From an uncultured Parabacteroides sp. (lineage in GTDB: Bacteria; Bacteroidota; Bacteroidia; Bacteroidales; Tannerellaceae): a stretch of 31,628 bases of DNA. Made by a program: the position numbers and the translations under genes. Where the stretch lies: assembly GCA_910577325.1 (NCBI GenBank), contig CAJTMR010000033.1, positions 1 to 31,628 on the forward strand. The letters run 5' to 3'. Below the pieces are notes generated by a model that had not been told where the DNA came from, did not search any database, and saw only the letters and a list, made by a program, of their open reading frames with translations. Below are positions 1-8,159 of this stretch, piece after piece (positions within the stretch are counted from its first letter, which is position 1; each line of letters starts with the position of its first letter).

Positions 1-182
1 ATGTAAAAAGCATGATAGATGCATGATAGTAGAATGATAGTAGAAAACAGCTACTATCATGCTTTAACATATTGTGAGACAATAGTTAACAACCGGATAT
101 GATAGTATGATAGTGGGTTTGCAAAATTTTCATAGAAAAAGAGAGGAGATCCCGGATAGCAATTTTTGGTGCGGTTGCCCTG
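1..182. repeat. Interspersed repeat, copy A (left flank of the PUL)
   Basis: This stretch matches 17150-17320 in the same orientation. From 61 to 182 the two copies align without gaps, and I count 17 differences in 122 bases; the last 31 bases (152-182) are identical. The first 65 bases hold repeated ATGATAG heptamers (12-18, 23-29, 34-40) that can pair with a single CTATCAT arm at 54-60, and two more heptamers lie at 99-105 and 107-113. The match stops sharply at 182. The copy may extend left of the window. The remaining bases up to 291 show no clear promoter box or gene. Confidence 0.9.
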
Positions 183-291
183 TAAAAACGAGGACTCTTT
201 TAGGGGAGAAAGTGCTTTTTTGAGTCTATATATCCAAGAGGGTGGCACAGAAGATGGGTTCTTGGCTACCGCATGATATATAATAGATAAG

Positions 292-2037
292 ATGATGAAG
301 GCTAAATCATTCTTTTTTTGGGGAACCGTTTGCTGCTGTCTGTTCTGCTTTTTACAGATATGGTATCCGTTTTATTTTTATTATGTCGAACAATTGCAGG
401 TTTTTCCTCTCACTTGGGCCTGTTTTGAGGAAACATGCCGGCAACCTGGCGGGTTGGCTTGCTGGTTGGGTGGTTTCCTTTTGCAATTCTATCATCTTCC
501 TTTGGGTGGTGCGTTGGTTTCGACCGGTTTGTTTTTGGGGATCGGTGTGCTGATGCAACGGATCTGCCGGCAAACAACGTCGCCTGTCTTTTGTTATTTA
601 CCGGCTCTTTGGCCGATTCTGGCTTTGCTTCCTTTGCATGTCGATGTGAATTACCGGTTGCAGGGGACGGTTGCTTATTGTTGCATGCTTGGGGCTTTTT
701 TACTCTATGTACGTATTGTCGTACCGTGGAAACGGGTGTTGGTGGGTTGGTTGTCGACGGCTGTTTTGTTTGCATTGGCGGGGCCGGTGGCAACCTTGTT
801 CGTTGCCGGAGTCGTGCTCCGGGAGATGTTGTTGCGGGAGAAGGGATGGCAAGGATGTTTGGCACTTCCGTTCGGGATTGTCCTGATACTTTGGTGGTCT
901 TATCGTTTCTTTTGGCAACCAGAATACCGAATGATCGTTTTGCCGGATTTTTATTATGAGCCTTTGTTGAAGGCGAATAAGCTTTATTGGGCCTGGTTGG
1001 CTTTTCTTTCGGGGCTTTTAATGGCCTGTTTTCCGATCGGAAAAGGCAGAGGTGTGCCGGATCGGGCCGCTTGGTGGTGGACTACAGTCCAGTTATTGCC
1101 TTTGATTGCCTTTTTGGGGTGGATGAAAAAAAGTGAGAATGGCATTTGGTTGAAAAATATGGAGTTGGATTATTATGTGCGGGGAGAACAATGGGATAAG
1201 GTCGTTGCCGGATATGAGGCGGCGGTATCGGATATGCGGACTTTGAACTTGCTGAACTTGGCTTTGGCGTGCCAGGGCGAATTGGGAGATAAACTGTTCC
1301 ATTATCCACAGCAAGGCAAAGGCGGATTATTGCCCGAGTGGAACAGTACGGTTCCGGAGGCAATCGTGTTGTCGGATATCTGCTACCAGATGGGGGACCT
1401 CTCTTCCGCCCAAAAGTTTGCATTTGAAGGATATGTTTCCTCTGTAGATGGAAATTCGCGCCTTTTGCAACGGCTGGTGCAGACGAATATCCTGACCGGA
1501 GCTTATGCGGTAGCGGAAAAATACATCCGGATATTGGGACAGACTTTGTTTTACAAAGAGTGGGCGGCTGAATGGCAGAAGTATTTGTATCGGGATGACC
1601 TTGTGGAAGAAGAACCGTCGTTGGGTGGGAAAAGGCGGGCGTGGGGAAAAGGCGGACAGTATGCCGTGTCTGCGGATCTGTTGGAGGTGTGGGAACGGTT
1701 GGCTGTGAACAATCCGGACCGGTCGGTCGCTTTCCAATACTTGTTGAGTTTTCATTTGTTGGGCAAGACTTTGAACCGTTTTGACAAGTTGCATCGGAAG
1801 TATTACCGAACGAAGGTATGGCCTTCTCTTTCTATCCACCAACAGGAAGCTGTGGTAGCGTTCTACCAGAAGACTCCCCGATTGTGGGCCGGAAAAGGGG
1901 TCGGAATGAAAGTCGAGCTGCGCTACGGTGCGTTTGATCAGGATATGAACACGAAGCATGGCTATGTCAATTTTCGGGATGTCATGGCTGGTTCGTATGG
2001 GGATACCTATTGGTTTTATTTATTGTTTAAGAAATAA
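292..2037 (+). CDS. DUF6057-like polytopic inner-membrane protein
   Basis: This is a 581-residue protein of unknown biochemical function. The first ~280 residues carry about eight hydrophobic segments (roughly 8-30, 55-85, 98-115, 124-145, 148-175, 187-204, 232-248 and 262-278). Residues 281-581 are soluble, helical and TPR-like. The layout and the C-terminal GDTYWFYLLFKK ending resemble proteins called DUF6057 in Bacteroidales; that name comes from memory, not a search. The start could be the ATG at 292 or the adjacent ATG at 295. The stop lies 9 bases before the haem/propeller lipoprotein gene, so the two are probably co-transcribed. I infer a membrane partner for that lipoprotein. No Bacteroidetes promoter box could be placed just upstream, because copy A of the repeat occupies most of that space. 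Confidence 0.6.
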   Translation: MMKAKSFFFWGTVCCCLFCFLQIWYPFYFYYVEQLQVFPLTWACFEETCRQPGGLACWLGGFLLQFYHLPLGGALVSTGLFLGIGVLMQRICRQTTSPVFCYLPALWPILALLPLHVDVNYRLQGTVAYCCMLGAFLLYVRIVVPWKRVLVGWLSTAVLFALAGPVATLFVAGVVLREMLLREKGWQGCLALPFGIVLILWWSYRFFWQPEYRMIVLPDFYYEPLLKANKLYWAWLAFLSGLLMACFPIGKGRGVPDRAAWWWTTVQLLPLIAFLGWMKKSENGIWLKNMELDYYVRGEQWDKVVAGYEAAVSDMRTLNLLNLALACQGELGDKLFHYPQQGKGGLLPEWNSTVPEAIVLSDICYQMGDLSSAQKFAFEGYVSSVDGNSRLLQRLVQTNILTGAYAVAEKYIRILGQTLFYKEWAAEWQKYLYRDDLVEEEPSLGGKRRAWGKGGQYAVSADLLEVWERLAVNNPDRSVAFQYLLSFHLLGKTLNRFDKLHRKYYRTKVWPSLSIHQQEAVVAFYQKTPRLWAGKGVGMKVELRYGAFDQDMNTKHGYVNFRDVMAGSYGDTYWFYLLFKK

Positions 2038-2046
2038 AGGTACGCG

Positions 2047-3501
2047 ATGAAACGATTTTATTGCTTTTTAGTGGCGGCAATCCTGTTTTGTGCTTGTTCG
2101 GAAGACTGGGTGAATGGGAAACGGTTGGACAAGAAGCCTGTTCTGTTTCCTGATTATGCGCAAACCACGATCCCGTACAATATAGCTCCGTTGAACTTTA
2201 CGGTCCGCGCGGACGGATGTCGTGTATCGGTTTTGTTGGAGGCAGGAGTGGTAAAATTCAAGGTGGAGGCTCCCGACGGGGAAGTCAGGATTCCAGAAAA
2301 GAAATGGAAGAGGCTTTTGCTGGAGGCAAAAGATGACTCTGTCCGGGTTACGGTGGCGCGCAAGAAGGGCGATCGGTGGGAGATTTGGCAGCCCGTATCG
2401 TTGAATGTGGCGGCAGAACCGGTTGATCCTTATTTGGTATATCGCTTGATAGAACCCGGCTATGCGTTATGGAACAAAATGGGAATTTACCAACGTGGAA
2501 TGGAGTCTTTTGATGAAACGGCTGTTTATGAGAACAAGATGACGGACTATAATTGCGTGAATTGCCATTCTTTCTGCGGCCATGATCCGGACAAGATGCT
2601 GTTCCACTTGCGTGCCAAGTTGGCTGGGACTGTATTGGTTGATGGAGACGAGGTCGAGTTATTGGATACGAAAACGAATAAGACGATATCTGCTTTTACC
2701 TATCCTTATTGGCATCCTTCGGGTCGTTACATCGCTTTTTCCATCAATAACACGACCCAGCAGTTGCATCCCAACCAGCGAACGGAGGTTTATGACACGG
2801 CATCGGATGTGATCGTTTATGATGTGGAGCGCCATACGTTTTTGTCTGTGCCCAGTCTCGCTTCGAAGGCAAGTTTTGAGACGTTCCCCTCTTTTTCTCC
2901 GGATGGTAAGAGTTTGTTTTATTGTACTGCTCCGGCTTGCTTGATGCCTGATTCCATTGGGAGATTGGCTTATAGCTTATGCCGCATCCCGTTCGACCCT
3001 GAATCCGGAACGTTCGGTTCGCAGGTGGATACACTGTTTGATGCTCGGGCGAATGGAAAAAGTGTTTCTTTTCCAAGAGTTTCTCCGGATGGTCGGTTCA
3101 TGCTTTGTACTTTGTCTGGTTATGGCACTTTCCCGATCTGGCATAAGGATGCCGACTTGTATATGATCGACTTGAAGTCCGGAGTCGGTTCCTATCCGGA
3201 AATGCTCAACAGCGATGATACGGAAAGTTACCATTCGTGGTCGTCCAACGGAAGATGGGTTGTGTTTAGCAGCAGGCGTTTGGATGGATTGTACACGCGT
3301 CCTTTCATTGCGTATGTCGGGAAGGATGGCAGAACCGGTAAACCGTTTTTGCTTCCTCAAAAGGAGGCGGACTACTATGTTGGCTTGATGAAATCGTATA
3401 ATATTCCTGAGTTTGTCACCGGTAAAGTGACTAATCGTTCTTATCAGGTTCGCCGTTTGGCAGAACAGGGCGGAAGACCCGTTTCTTGTTCAAATTTTTG
3501 A
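2047..3501 (+). CDS. Lipoprotein with CxxCH haem motif and TolB/PD40 beta-propeller repeats
   Basis: This 484-residue protein begins with a lipoprotein-like signal peptide (lipid Cys at about 17, in LFCACSED). The motif CVNCH at residues 170-174 is a canonical c-type haem attachment site, followed closely by another Cys (177) and His (179). The C-terminal half has at least four PD40/WD40-like strands with the YPYWHPSGRYIAF, FPSFSPDGKSLFY, FPRVSPDGRFML and YHSWSSNGRWVVF pattern, typical of TolB-type propellers. Such proteins are often annotated as TolB-like, but here the haem motif suggests redox or metal sensing rather than colicin-related work. It sits 9 bases after the DUF6057-like gene and 123 bases before fecR. 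Its role is unknown, and whether haem is really attached is an inference from the motif. Confidence 0.65.
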   Translation: MKRFYCFLVAAILFCACSEDWVNGKRLDKKPVLFPDYAQTTIPYNIAPLNFTVRADGCRVSVLLEAGVVKFKVEAPDGEVRIPEKKWKRLLLEAKDDSVRVTVARKKGDRWEIWQPVSLNVAAEPVDPYLVYRLIEPGYALWNKMGIYQRGMESFDETAVYENKMTDYNCVNCHSFCGHDPDKMLFHLRAKLAGTVLVDGDEVELLDTKTNKTISAFTYPYWHPSGRYIAFSINNTTQQLHPNQRTEVYDTASDVIVYDVERHTFLSVPSLASKASFETFPSFSPDGKSLFYCTAPACLMPDSIGRLAYSLCRIPFDPESGTFGSQVDTLFDARANGKSVSFPRVSPDGRFMLCTLSGYGTFPIWHKDADLYMIDLKSGVGSYPEMLNSDDTESYHSWSSNGRWVVFSSRRLDGLYTRPFIAYVGKDGRTGKPFLLPQKEADYYVGLMKSYNIPEFVTGKVTNRSYQVRRLAEQGGRPVSCSNF

Positions 3502-3624
3502 CTTTTTACAATAAGCCATTCTTCCTGTTTGCAGGATATTGTCATGGCTTGGAATGGAGGATTTGGAAAAAAAACGATTTGTTTTTAGGGGATGCCTTCA
3601 TTTTTCGAGTCTCACGTTTCATAA

Positions 3625-4620
3625 ATGGTACGAAAAGACAAAAATATACCGTGGGAAGTGATTATCCGGAAATTCAAGTATGAGATTTCGGAGAAGGAAC
3701 AGGCAGAATTGGATGTATGGCTTGCCAATGTGGAAAACCATGCCCGATTCCAAAGTTGGCAATCCCTTTGGTTGTCCATCGTGGAAGAAAACATGCGGTA
3801 TGTTTCCAATGTCGATGCCTTATGGAAAAGGATGGAGGAGCGTATGAGAAAGGCAGAGCCGCGAATGTTCAAGTTGTCTTTGCGTTCTTTCCGTTTGTAT
3901 ATTGCTGCGGTTGCGGTTTTATTTTTCCTGTTGTTCTCTTTTGCCGGTTATATGACGGCCGAATGGTACAAGGCAAGCGATACCGTATTGGCTTATTCTT
4001 CCTTGAATGGAAAATCCCGGATATGTTTGCCGGACAGTACTTTCGTTTGGTTGAATGCCGGATCGACGTTGGAATATTATGTTTCCCGTTGGACCAAAGA
4101 GCGTAACGTCCGGTTGGACGGAGAAGCTTATTTCGAGGTGTCGGAAGATCCGGACCATCTTTTTGTGGTCGAAGGTGGCGGTGTGGTCGTGAAGGTGCAC
4201 GGGACGGTTTTTAACATGAAGGCACGAGAAAAACAAGAGCATGTGGATGTCAGTCTGTTGTCCGGATTGGTCGTTGTTGAGAATTCCGGTGTGTCGAGAA
4301 ACTTGCATCCGGGCGAAACGGCCGTGTGTAAAAAAAATATTCCCAGCATAGAAAAGAAGATTACGGACGTCTCTATCTCTTGTCTTTGGGCGAAAGAATC
4401 TTTGCGTTTCGAGAAAAAGACGATTCATGAACTGGCCGGATATCTGTCGGAATGGTATGGCGTGGAGATCCGGTTGGACCCGTCGCTCCCGACCGATCAG
4501 GCCTATACCTTTACGATCAAGCATGAACCACTGGAGGAGGTACTTTACCTGATCGCCAAGATAACCCCGATAGATTATGTTTTTGATGAAGATAATACGG
4601 TGAGAATAAGAAGAAAGTAG
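3625..4620 (+). CDS. FecR-family anti-sigma factor
   Basis: This 331-residue inner-membrane regulator has an N-terminal cytoplasmic part (1-88) that would hold an ECF sigma factor. One membrane segment lies at about 89-110. The periplasmic FecR domain contains the typical stretch LPDSTFVWLNAGSTLEY (135-151) and a following RLDGEAYFEV. The C-terminal STN-like region (about 255-331) ends in strands typical of the family. In this family the periplasmic part reads the occupancy of a TonB-dependent transporter through its STN domain, and the SusC gene 104 bases downstream does carry an STN domain. The oddity is that no ECF sigma gene precedes it. The spacer at 3502-3624 holds only short spurious frames. 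ATG at 3625 gives the best start. Confidence 0.9.
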   Translation: MVRKDKNIPWEVIIRKFKYEISEKEQAELDVWLANVENHARFQSWQSLWLSIVEENMRYVSNVDALWKRMEERMRKAEPRMFKLSLRSFRLYIAAVAVLFFLLFSFAGYMTAEWYKASDTVLAYSSLNGKSRICLPDSTFVWLNAGSTLEYYVSRWTKERNVRLDGEAYFEVSEDPDHLFVVEGGGVVVKVHGTVFNMKAREKQEHVDVSLLSGLVVVENSGVSRNLHPGETAVCKKNIPSIEKKITDVSISCLWAKESLRFEKKTIHELAGYLSEWYGVEIRLDPSLPTDQAYTFTIKHEPLEEVLYLIAKITPIDYVFDEDNTVRIRRK

Positions 4621-4724
4621 TAATAATTAAATCATGATGCCTATGAAACACACGTAAGGAAAAGTAATTCGAATTTGTAACAATTAAATCAGTAGTTAGT
4701 AATTTTTTAAATCTTAAAAAGGTT

Positions 4725-7700
4725 ATGAAGAAACGAAAGTTCTTTAGTAACAGTGGCATTTTGAAATGGAAGATGCCATTATTGATAAGCATTTTATTTT
4801 GGATGAGTTTGCCCGGGACGGCCGAAGCGGAAGCCCAGCTTCGTTCCATATCGCTCCGGTTGGAGAATGTTTCGTTGAGCGAGGCGCTTTCCCAGATCGA
4901 GGAGGCAAGCGGTTATTCGTTTTTCTATGATGAGAATAAGATTGATTTGTCTCGTCAGGTAAGCGTGAACGTAAAAAACAAGGCTGTTAAGGATATTTTG
5001 AAGAATATCCTGTCCTCGACGGGAATGACGTTTGAAATATCGAATAACCAGATTGTCTTGGTTCCGGAGAAGAAATCTACAGCGAAGGATGTTTCCGTGG
5101 CTGTCGTACAGCAACAGACGTATACAGTGAAAGGGACCGTAGTTGACAATCTGGGTGAACCGGTACCGGGTGCCAATGTCGTTGAAAAAGGGACGACCAA
5201 CGGTATCATTACGGATATGGATGGTGCTTTTTCATTGACTGTGGCTCCTGATGCCGTATTGGAAATTTCTTATATCGGCTATGTCACGCAGTCTGTTTCG
5301 GTCAAAGGAAAATCTATTTTGAATATAACTTTGCGTGAAGATTCGCAGGCGTTGGAAGAAGTGGTGGTGACAGGTTTCGGTCTGTCGCAGAAAAAGGCGA
5401 CGCTGACAGGTGCCGTCACTGCCGTCGGGTCGGAAGACATCAGCCGTTCGGTTTCTTCCACGGCTTCGGGTGCGCTGGTCGGTAAGATCGCCGGTTTGAA
5501 CACGCGCCAGACGGATGGCCGTCCGGGTGCTACGACCAGTATTCAGATTCGTAACATGGGCGATCCGTTGTATGTGATCGACGGTGTGCAATCGGATGCA
5601 GGCCAATTCAATAATATCGACTTCAATGATATCGAGAGTATTTCGGTGCTGAAGGATGCTTCTGCCGCCATTTATGGTGTGCGTGCGGCAAACGGTGTGG
5701 TTGTCGTTAATACGAAAAAAGGTAAACGGAACACAAAGAATACGGTGTCTTTGAACGCTTATTACGGCTGGCAGAACCCGTCCACTTTCCCGAAACCGGC
5801 GGATGCGGCGACTTATATTACCAATTATATCCAGTCCGAAACGGTTCAAGGGAAAACGGATTATACTTATAGCAAAGAGGATTATCAGAAATGGCTGGTA
5901 GGAAAAGAAAAAGGATACGTGCCGTTCGACTGGTATGATTTTATCTGGGAAACCAATCCTCAGTATTATCTGAATGCAAATATATCCGGGGGGTCTGACA
6001 AGACGAACTATTATGTTTCTGTCGGCCATATGAACCAAGATGCGATGATTGTGAATTATGGTGGATTTAAACGTACGAATGTGCAGATGAACATTGACAC
6101 GCAAATCACTTCTCGTTTGAAAGTGGGAGCTTCCATGAATGGCCGTATAGAAGAAAGGAAGAATCCGGGGGTTCCGGAGGCGGACGATTATTGGATGCCT
6201 CGTTTCGGGACATATCGTAATCTGCCGACAAGACGTCCTTTTGCGAACGACAATCCTAAATATCCGACATTGACTTCTTCTAATGCCGCGACGAATTTCG
6301 GATGGTTGAATTATGAATTGTCCGGAGAATATAAAGAAACTTGGCGTGTGGCGCAATTACAGGCCACGGCGGAGTATGATATTTTCGATGGTTTGAAGGC
6401 AAAGGCTTTGGTCGGATATTATCTGGCATATCAGCAGATGAATAACCAGGAATATACGTATAAATTGTATGGCTATGATGAAGCGACGGATACTTATCCG
6501 GTGATTTTCGAGAATAATAATCCTTGGAGAGAAAGACGTGTGGGACACAACGAAGAATTGATGTCGAATATTCAACTGTCTTACAATAAAAGGTTCGGAG
6601 ATCATAATGTGGCCGCTGTTGCCGGGTTTGAATCGATTAAGCGAGATACGCCGACTTCCTGGCTGCATGCTATTCCGACAGCTAATGCGTTACATCTGAT
6701 TGATTATGAGACGATGGATACATACAATGATGAGGGCAATGAAACGGAGGCACGTTTGGGGTGGATGTTCCGTGGTAACTATGATTATGCCAATAAATAT
6801 CTGGTTGAATTTTCGGCTCGTTATGATGGGTCCTGGAAATTTCCGCCTGATCATCGTTGGGGATTCTTCCCTTCCGCTTCTGTCGGTTGGCGTATTTCGG
6901 AAGAAAATTTCTGGAAGGAATCCAAGCTATCGAATATTTTCAGCGATTTGAAAATCCGTGGATCATACGGTATGGTGGGCGACGATAACGTTTCCGGATA
7001 TGCGGCGTTCGATTATATGAGTGGTTATAACTATAAGAATGGCGGTTCTGTTATTGATGGGAAATATACGATAGGTTCGGTTCCGCGCGGACTTCCTGTG
7101 ACGACATTGTCTTGGATCAAGGCTAAGATTCTGGATGTCGGCTTTGATGTTGCTTTTTTGGATAATCGCTTGACGGGGCAGTTCGACTTTTTCCGCCGTC
7201 AGCGTGACGGGCTTCCTGCTTCTCGTTATGATGTCCTGTTGCCATCGGAAGTCGGTTTCAGCCTACCGAAAGAAAACTTGAATTCGGATGTGCACATGGG
7301 GTATGATGCGGCTGTTCGGTGGACAGACCGGGTAGAGGATTTCACATATTCCATCGGCGGTAATATTACGTATTCCCGTTTCTATGATTGGGAACAGTAT
7401 AAACCGCGTTTCTCCAATTCTTGGGATGTATATCGCAATTCGTTGAACCATCGTTTCGGTTACCTGAACTGGGGGTTGGAAGCGATCGGGCAGTTCAAGA
7501 GTTGGGAAGAGATCGCAGCTTATCCGATAGACAATGACCGTCAGGGCAATAAGACGCTTCGTCCGGGTGACATCAAATATAAGGATGTGAATGGAGACGG
7601 TGTGATCAACGGGATGGACGAACGCCCGATTGGTTATCGTGAAGATTCCACTCCGATCTTGAATTTTGGTTTGAACTTTTCGTTCGGCTGGAAAGGATTT

Positions 7701-8153
7701 GATCTGGCTTTCGATTTTACCGGTGGCGCGATGGGATCATGGTATCAGCAATGGGAACAGCGTAATCCGTTCCATGATGGTGGTAATAATCCGCAATATT
7801 ATATGGAAGACACGTGGCGTTTGTCTGACATTTGGGATGCGGACAGCGAGCTGATACCGGGAAAATATCCGATGTTGCTGATCGGAAATAGTTCGCACAG
7901 TAATTATTGGAACAGCACCTTCTGGAAAAAGAATGTCCGGTATGTCAAATTACGCAATTTGGAGTTGGGATACACGCTCCCGAAACATATTGTGGAAAAA
8001 GCGTTGATCTCGGATTTGCGTTTCTATGTGGCGGGAACCAACTTGCTGACATTTACCAATGCTCCGGGTATTGATCCTGAATCGACGGAAGGTAATGGTT
8101 TGGGATATCCGACAACACGTATTATAAATATTGGTGTAAACCTTAAATTTTAG
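4725..8153 (+). CDS. SusC-type TonB-dependent outer-membrane transporter with STN domain
   Basis: This 1142-residue protein imports oligosaccharides across the outer membrane, powered by TonB. After a signal peptide (about 1-37) come an STN signalling domain (about 41-115), a carboxypeptidase-regulatory-like Ig domain (about 132-205), the SusC hallmark and TonB box region EEVVVTGFG (211-219), a plug domain (about 222-335) that includes the LYVIDGV stretch, and a long beta-barrel ending in the aromatic C-terminus NIGVNLKF. The STN domain means the transporter can signal to FecR. It is followed 6 bases later by its SusD partner. The length and domain order are usual for regulated SusC proteins, and the frame is intact. 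The substrate cannot be read from the sequence. Confidence 0.97.
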   Translation: MKKRKFFSNSGILKWKMPLLISILFWMSLPGTAEAEAQLRSISLRLENVSLSEALSQIEEASGYSFFYDENKIDLSRQVSVNVKNKAVKDILKNILSSTGMTFEISNNQIVLVPEKKSTAKDVSVAVVQQQTYTVKGTVVDNLGEPVPGANVVEKGTTNGIITDMDGAFSLTVAPDAVLEISYIGYVTQSVSVKGKSILNITLREDSQALEEVVVTGFGLSQKKATLTGAVTAVGSEDISRSVSSTASGALVGKIAGLNTRQTDGRPGATTSIQIRNMGDPLYVIDGVQSDAGQFNNIDFNDIESISVLKDASAAIYGVRAANGVVVVNTKKGKRNTKNTVSLNAYYGWQNPSTFPKPADAATYITNYIQSETVQGKTDYTYSKEDYQKWLVGKEKGYVPFDWYDFIWETNPQYYLNANISGGSDKTNYYVSVGHMNQDAMIVNYGGFKRTNVQMNIDTQITSRLKVGASMNGRIEERKNPGVPEADDYWMPRFGTYRNLPTRRPFANDNPKYPTLTSSNAATNFGWLNYELSGEYKETWRVAQLQATAEYDIFDGLKAKALVGYYLAYQQMNNQEYTYKLYGYDEATDTYPVIFENNNPWRERRVGHNEELMSNIQLSYNKRFGDHNVAAVAGFESIKRDTPTSWLHAIPTANALHLIDYETMDTYNDEGNETEARLGWMFRGNYDYANKYLVEFSARYDGSWKFPPDHRWGFFPSASVGWRISEENFWKESKLSNIFSDLKIRGSYGMVGDDNVSGYAAFDYMSGYNYKNGGSVIDGKYTIGSVPRGLPVTTLSWIKAKILDVGFDVAFLDNRLTGQFDFFRRQRDGLPASRYDVLLPSEVGFSLPKENLNSDVHMGYDAAVRWTDRVEDFTYSIGGNITYSRFYDWEQYKPRFSNSWDVYRNSLNHRFGYLNWGLEAIGQFKSWEEIAAYPIDNDRQGNKTLRPGDIKYKDVNGDGVINGMDERPIGYREDSTPILNFGLNFSFGWKGFDLAFDFTGGAMGSWYQQWEQRNPFHDGGNNPQYYMEDTWRLSDIWDADSELIPGKYPMLLIGNSSHSNYWNSTFWKKNVRYVKLRNLELGYTLPKHIVEKALISDLRFYVAGTNLLTFTNAPGIDPESTEGNGLGYPTTRIINIGVNLKF

Positions 8154-8159
8154 GTAGAA

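Noticed and set aside
1..65. The short repeated ATGATAG units as a CRISPR array
   Set aside because: The units are 7-12 bases with no spacers of regular length, and no cas genes lie nearby.
57..248. A 63-codon - strand frame in repeat copy A, with 41 codons also open in copy B
   Set aside because: Although the frame stays open in both copies, about ten of the 41 encoded residues differ for 17 base changes, so there is no sign of selection on a protein. It looks like a by-product of the repeat.
5232..6356. A 374-codon - strand frame inside susC
   Set aside because: It lies wholly antisense to an intact, well-recognised SusC and gives a low-complexity Arg/Ile/His-rich product.
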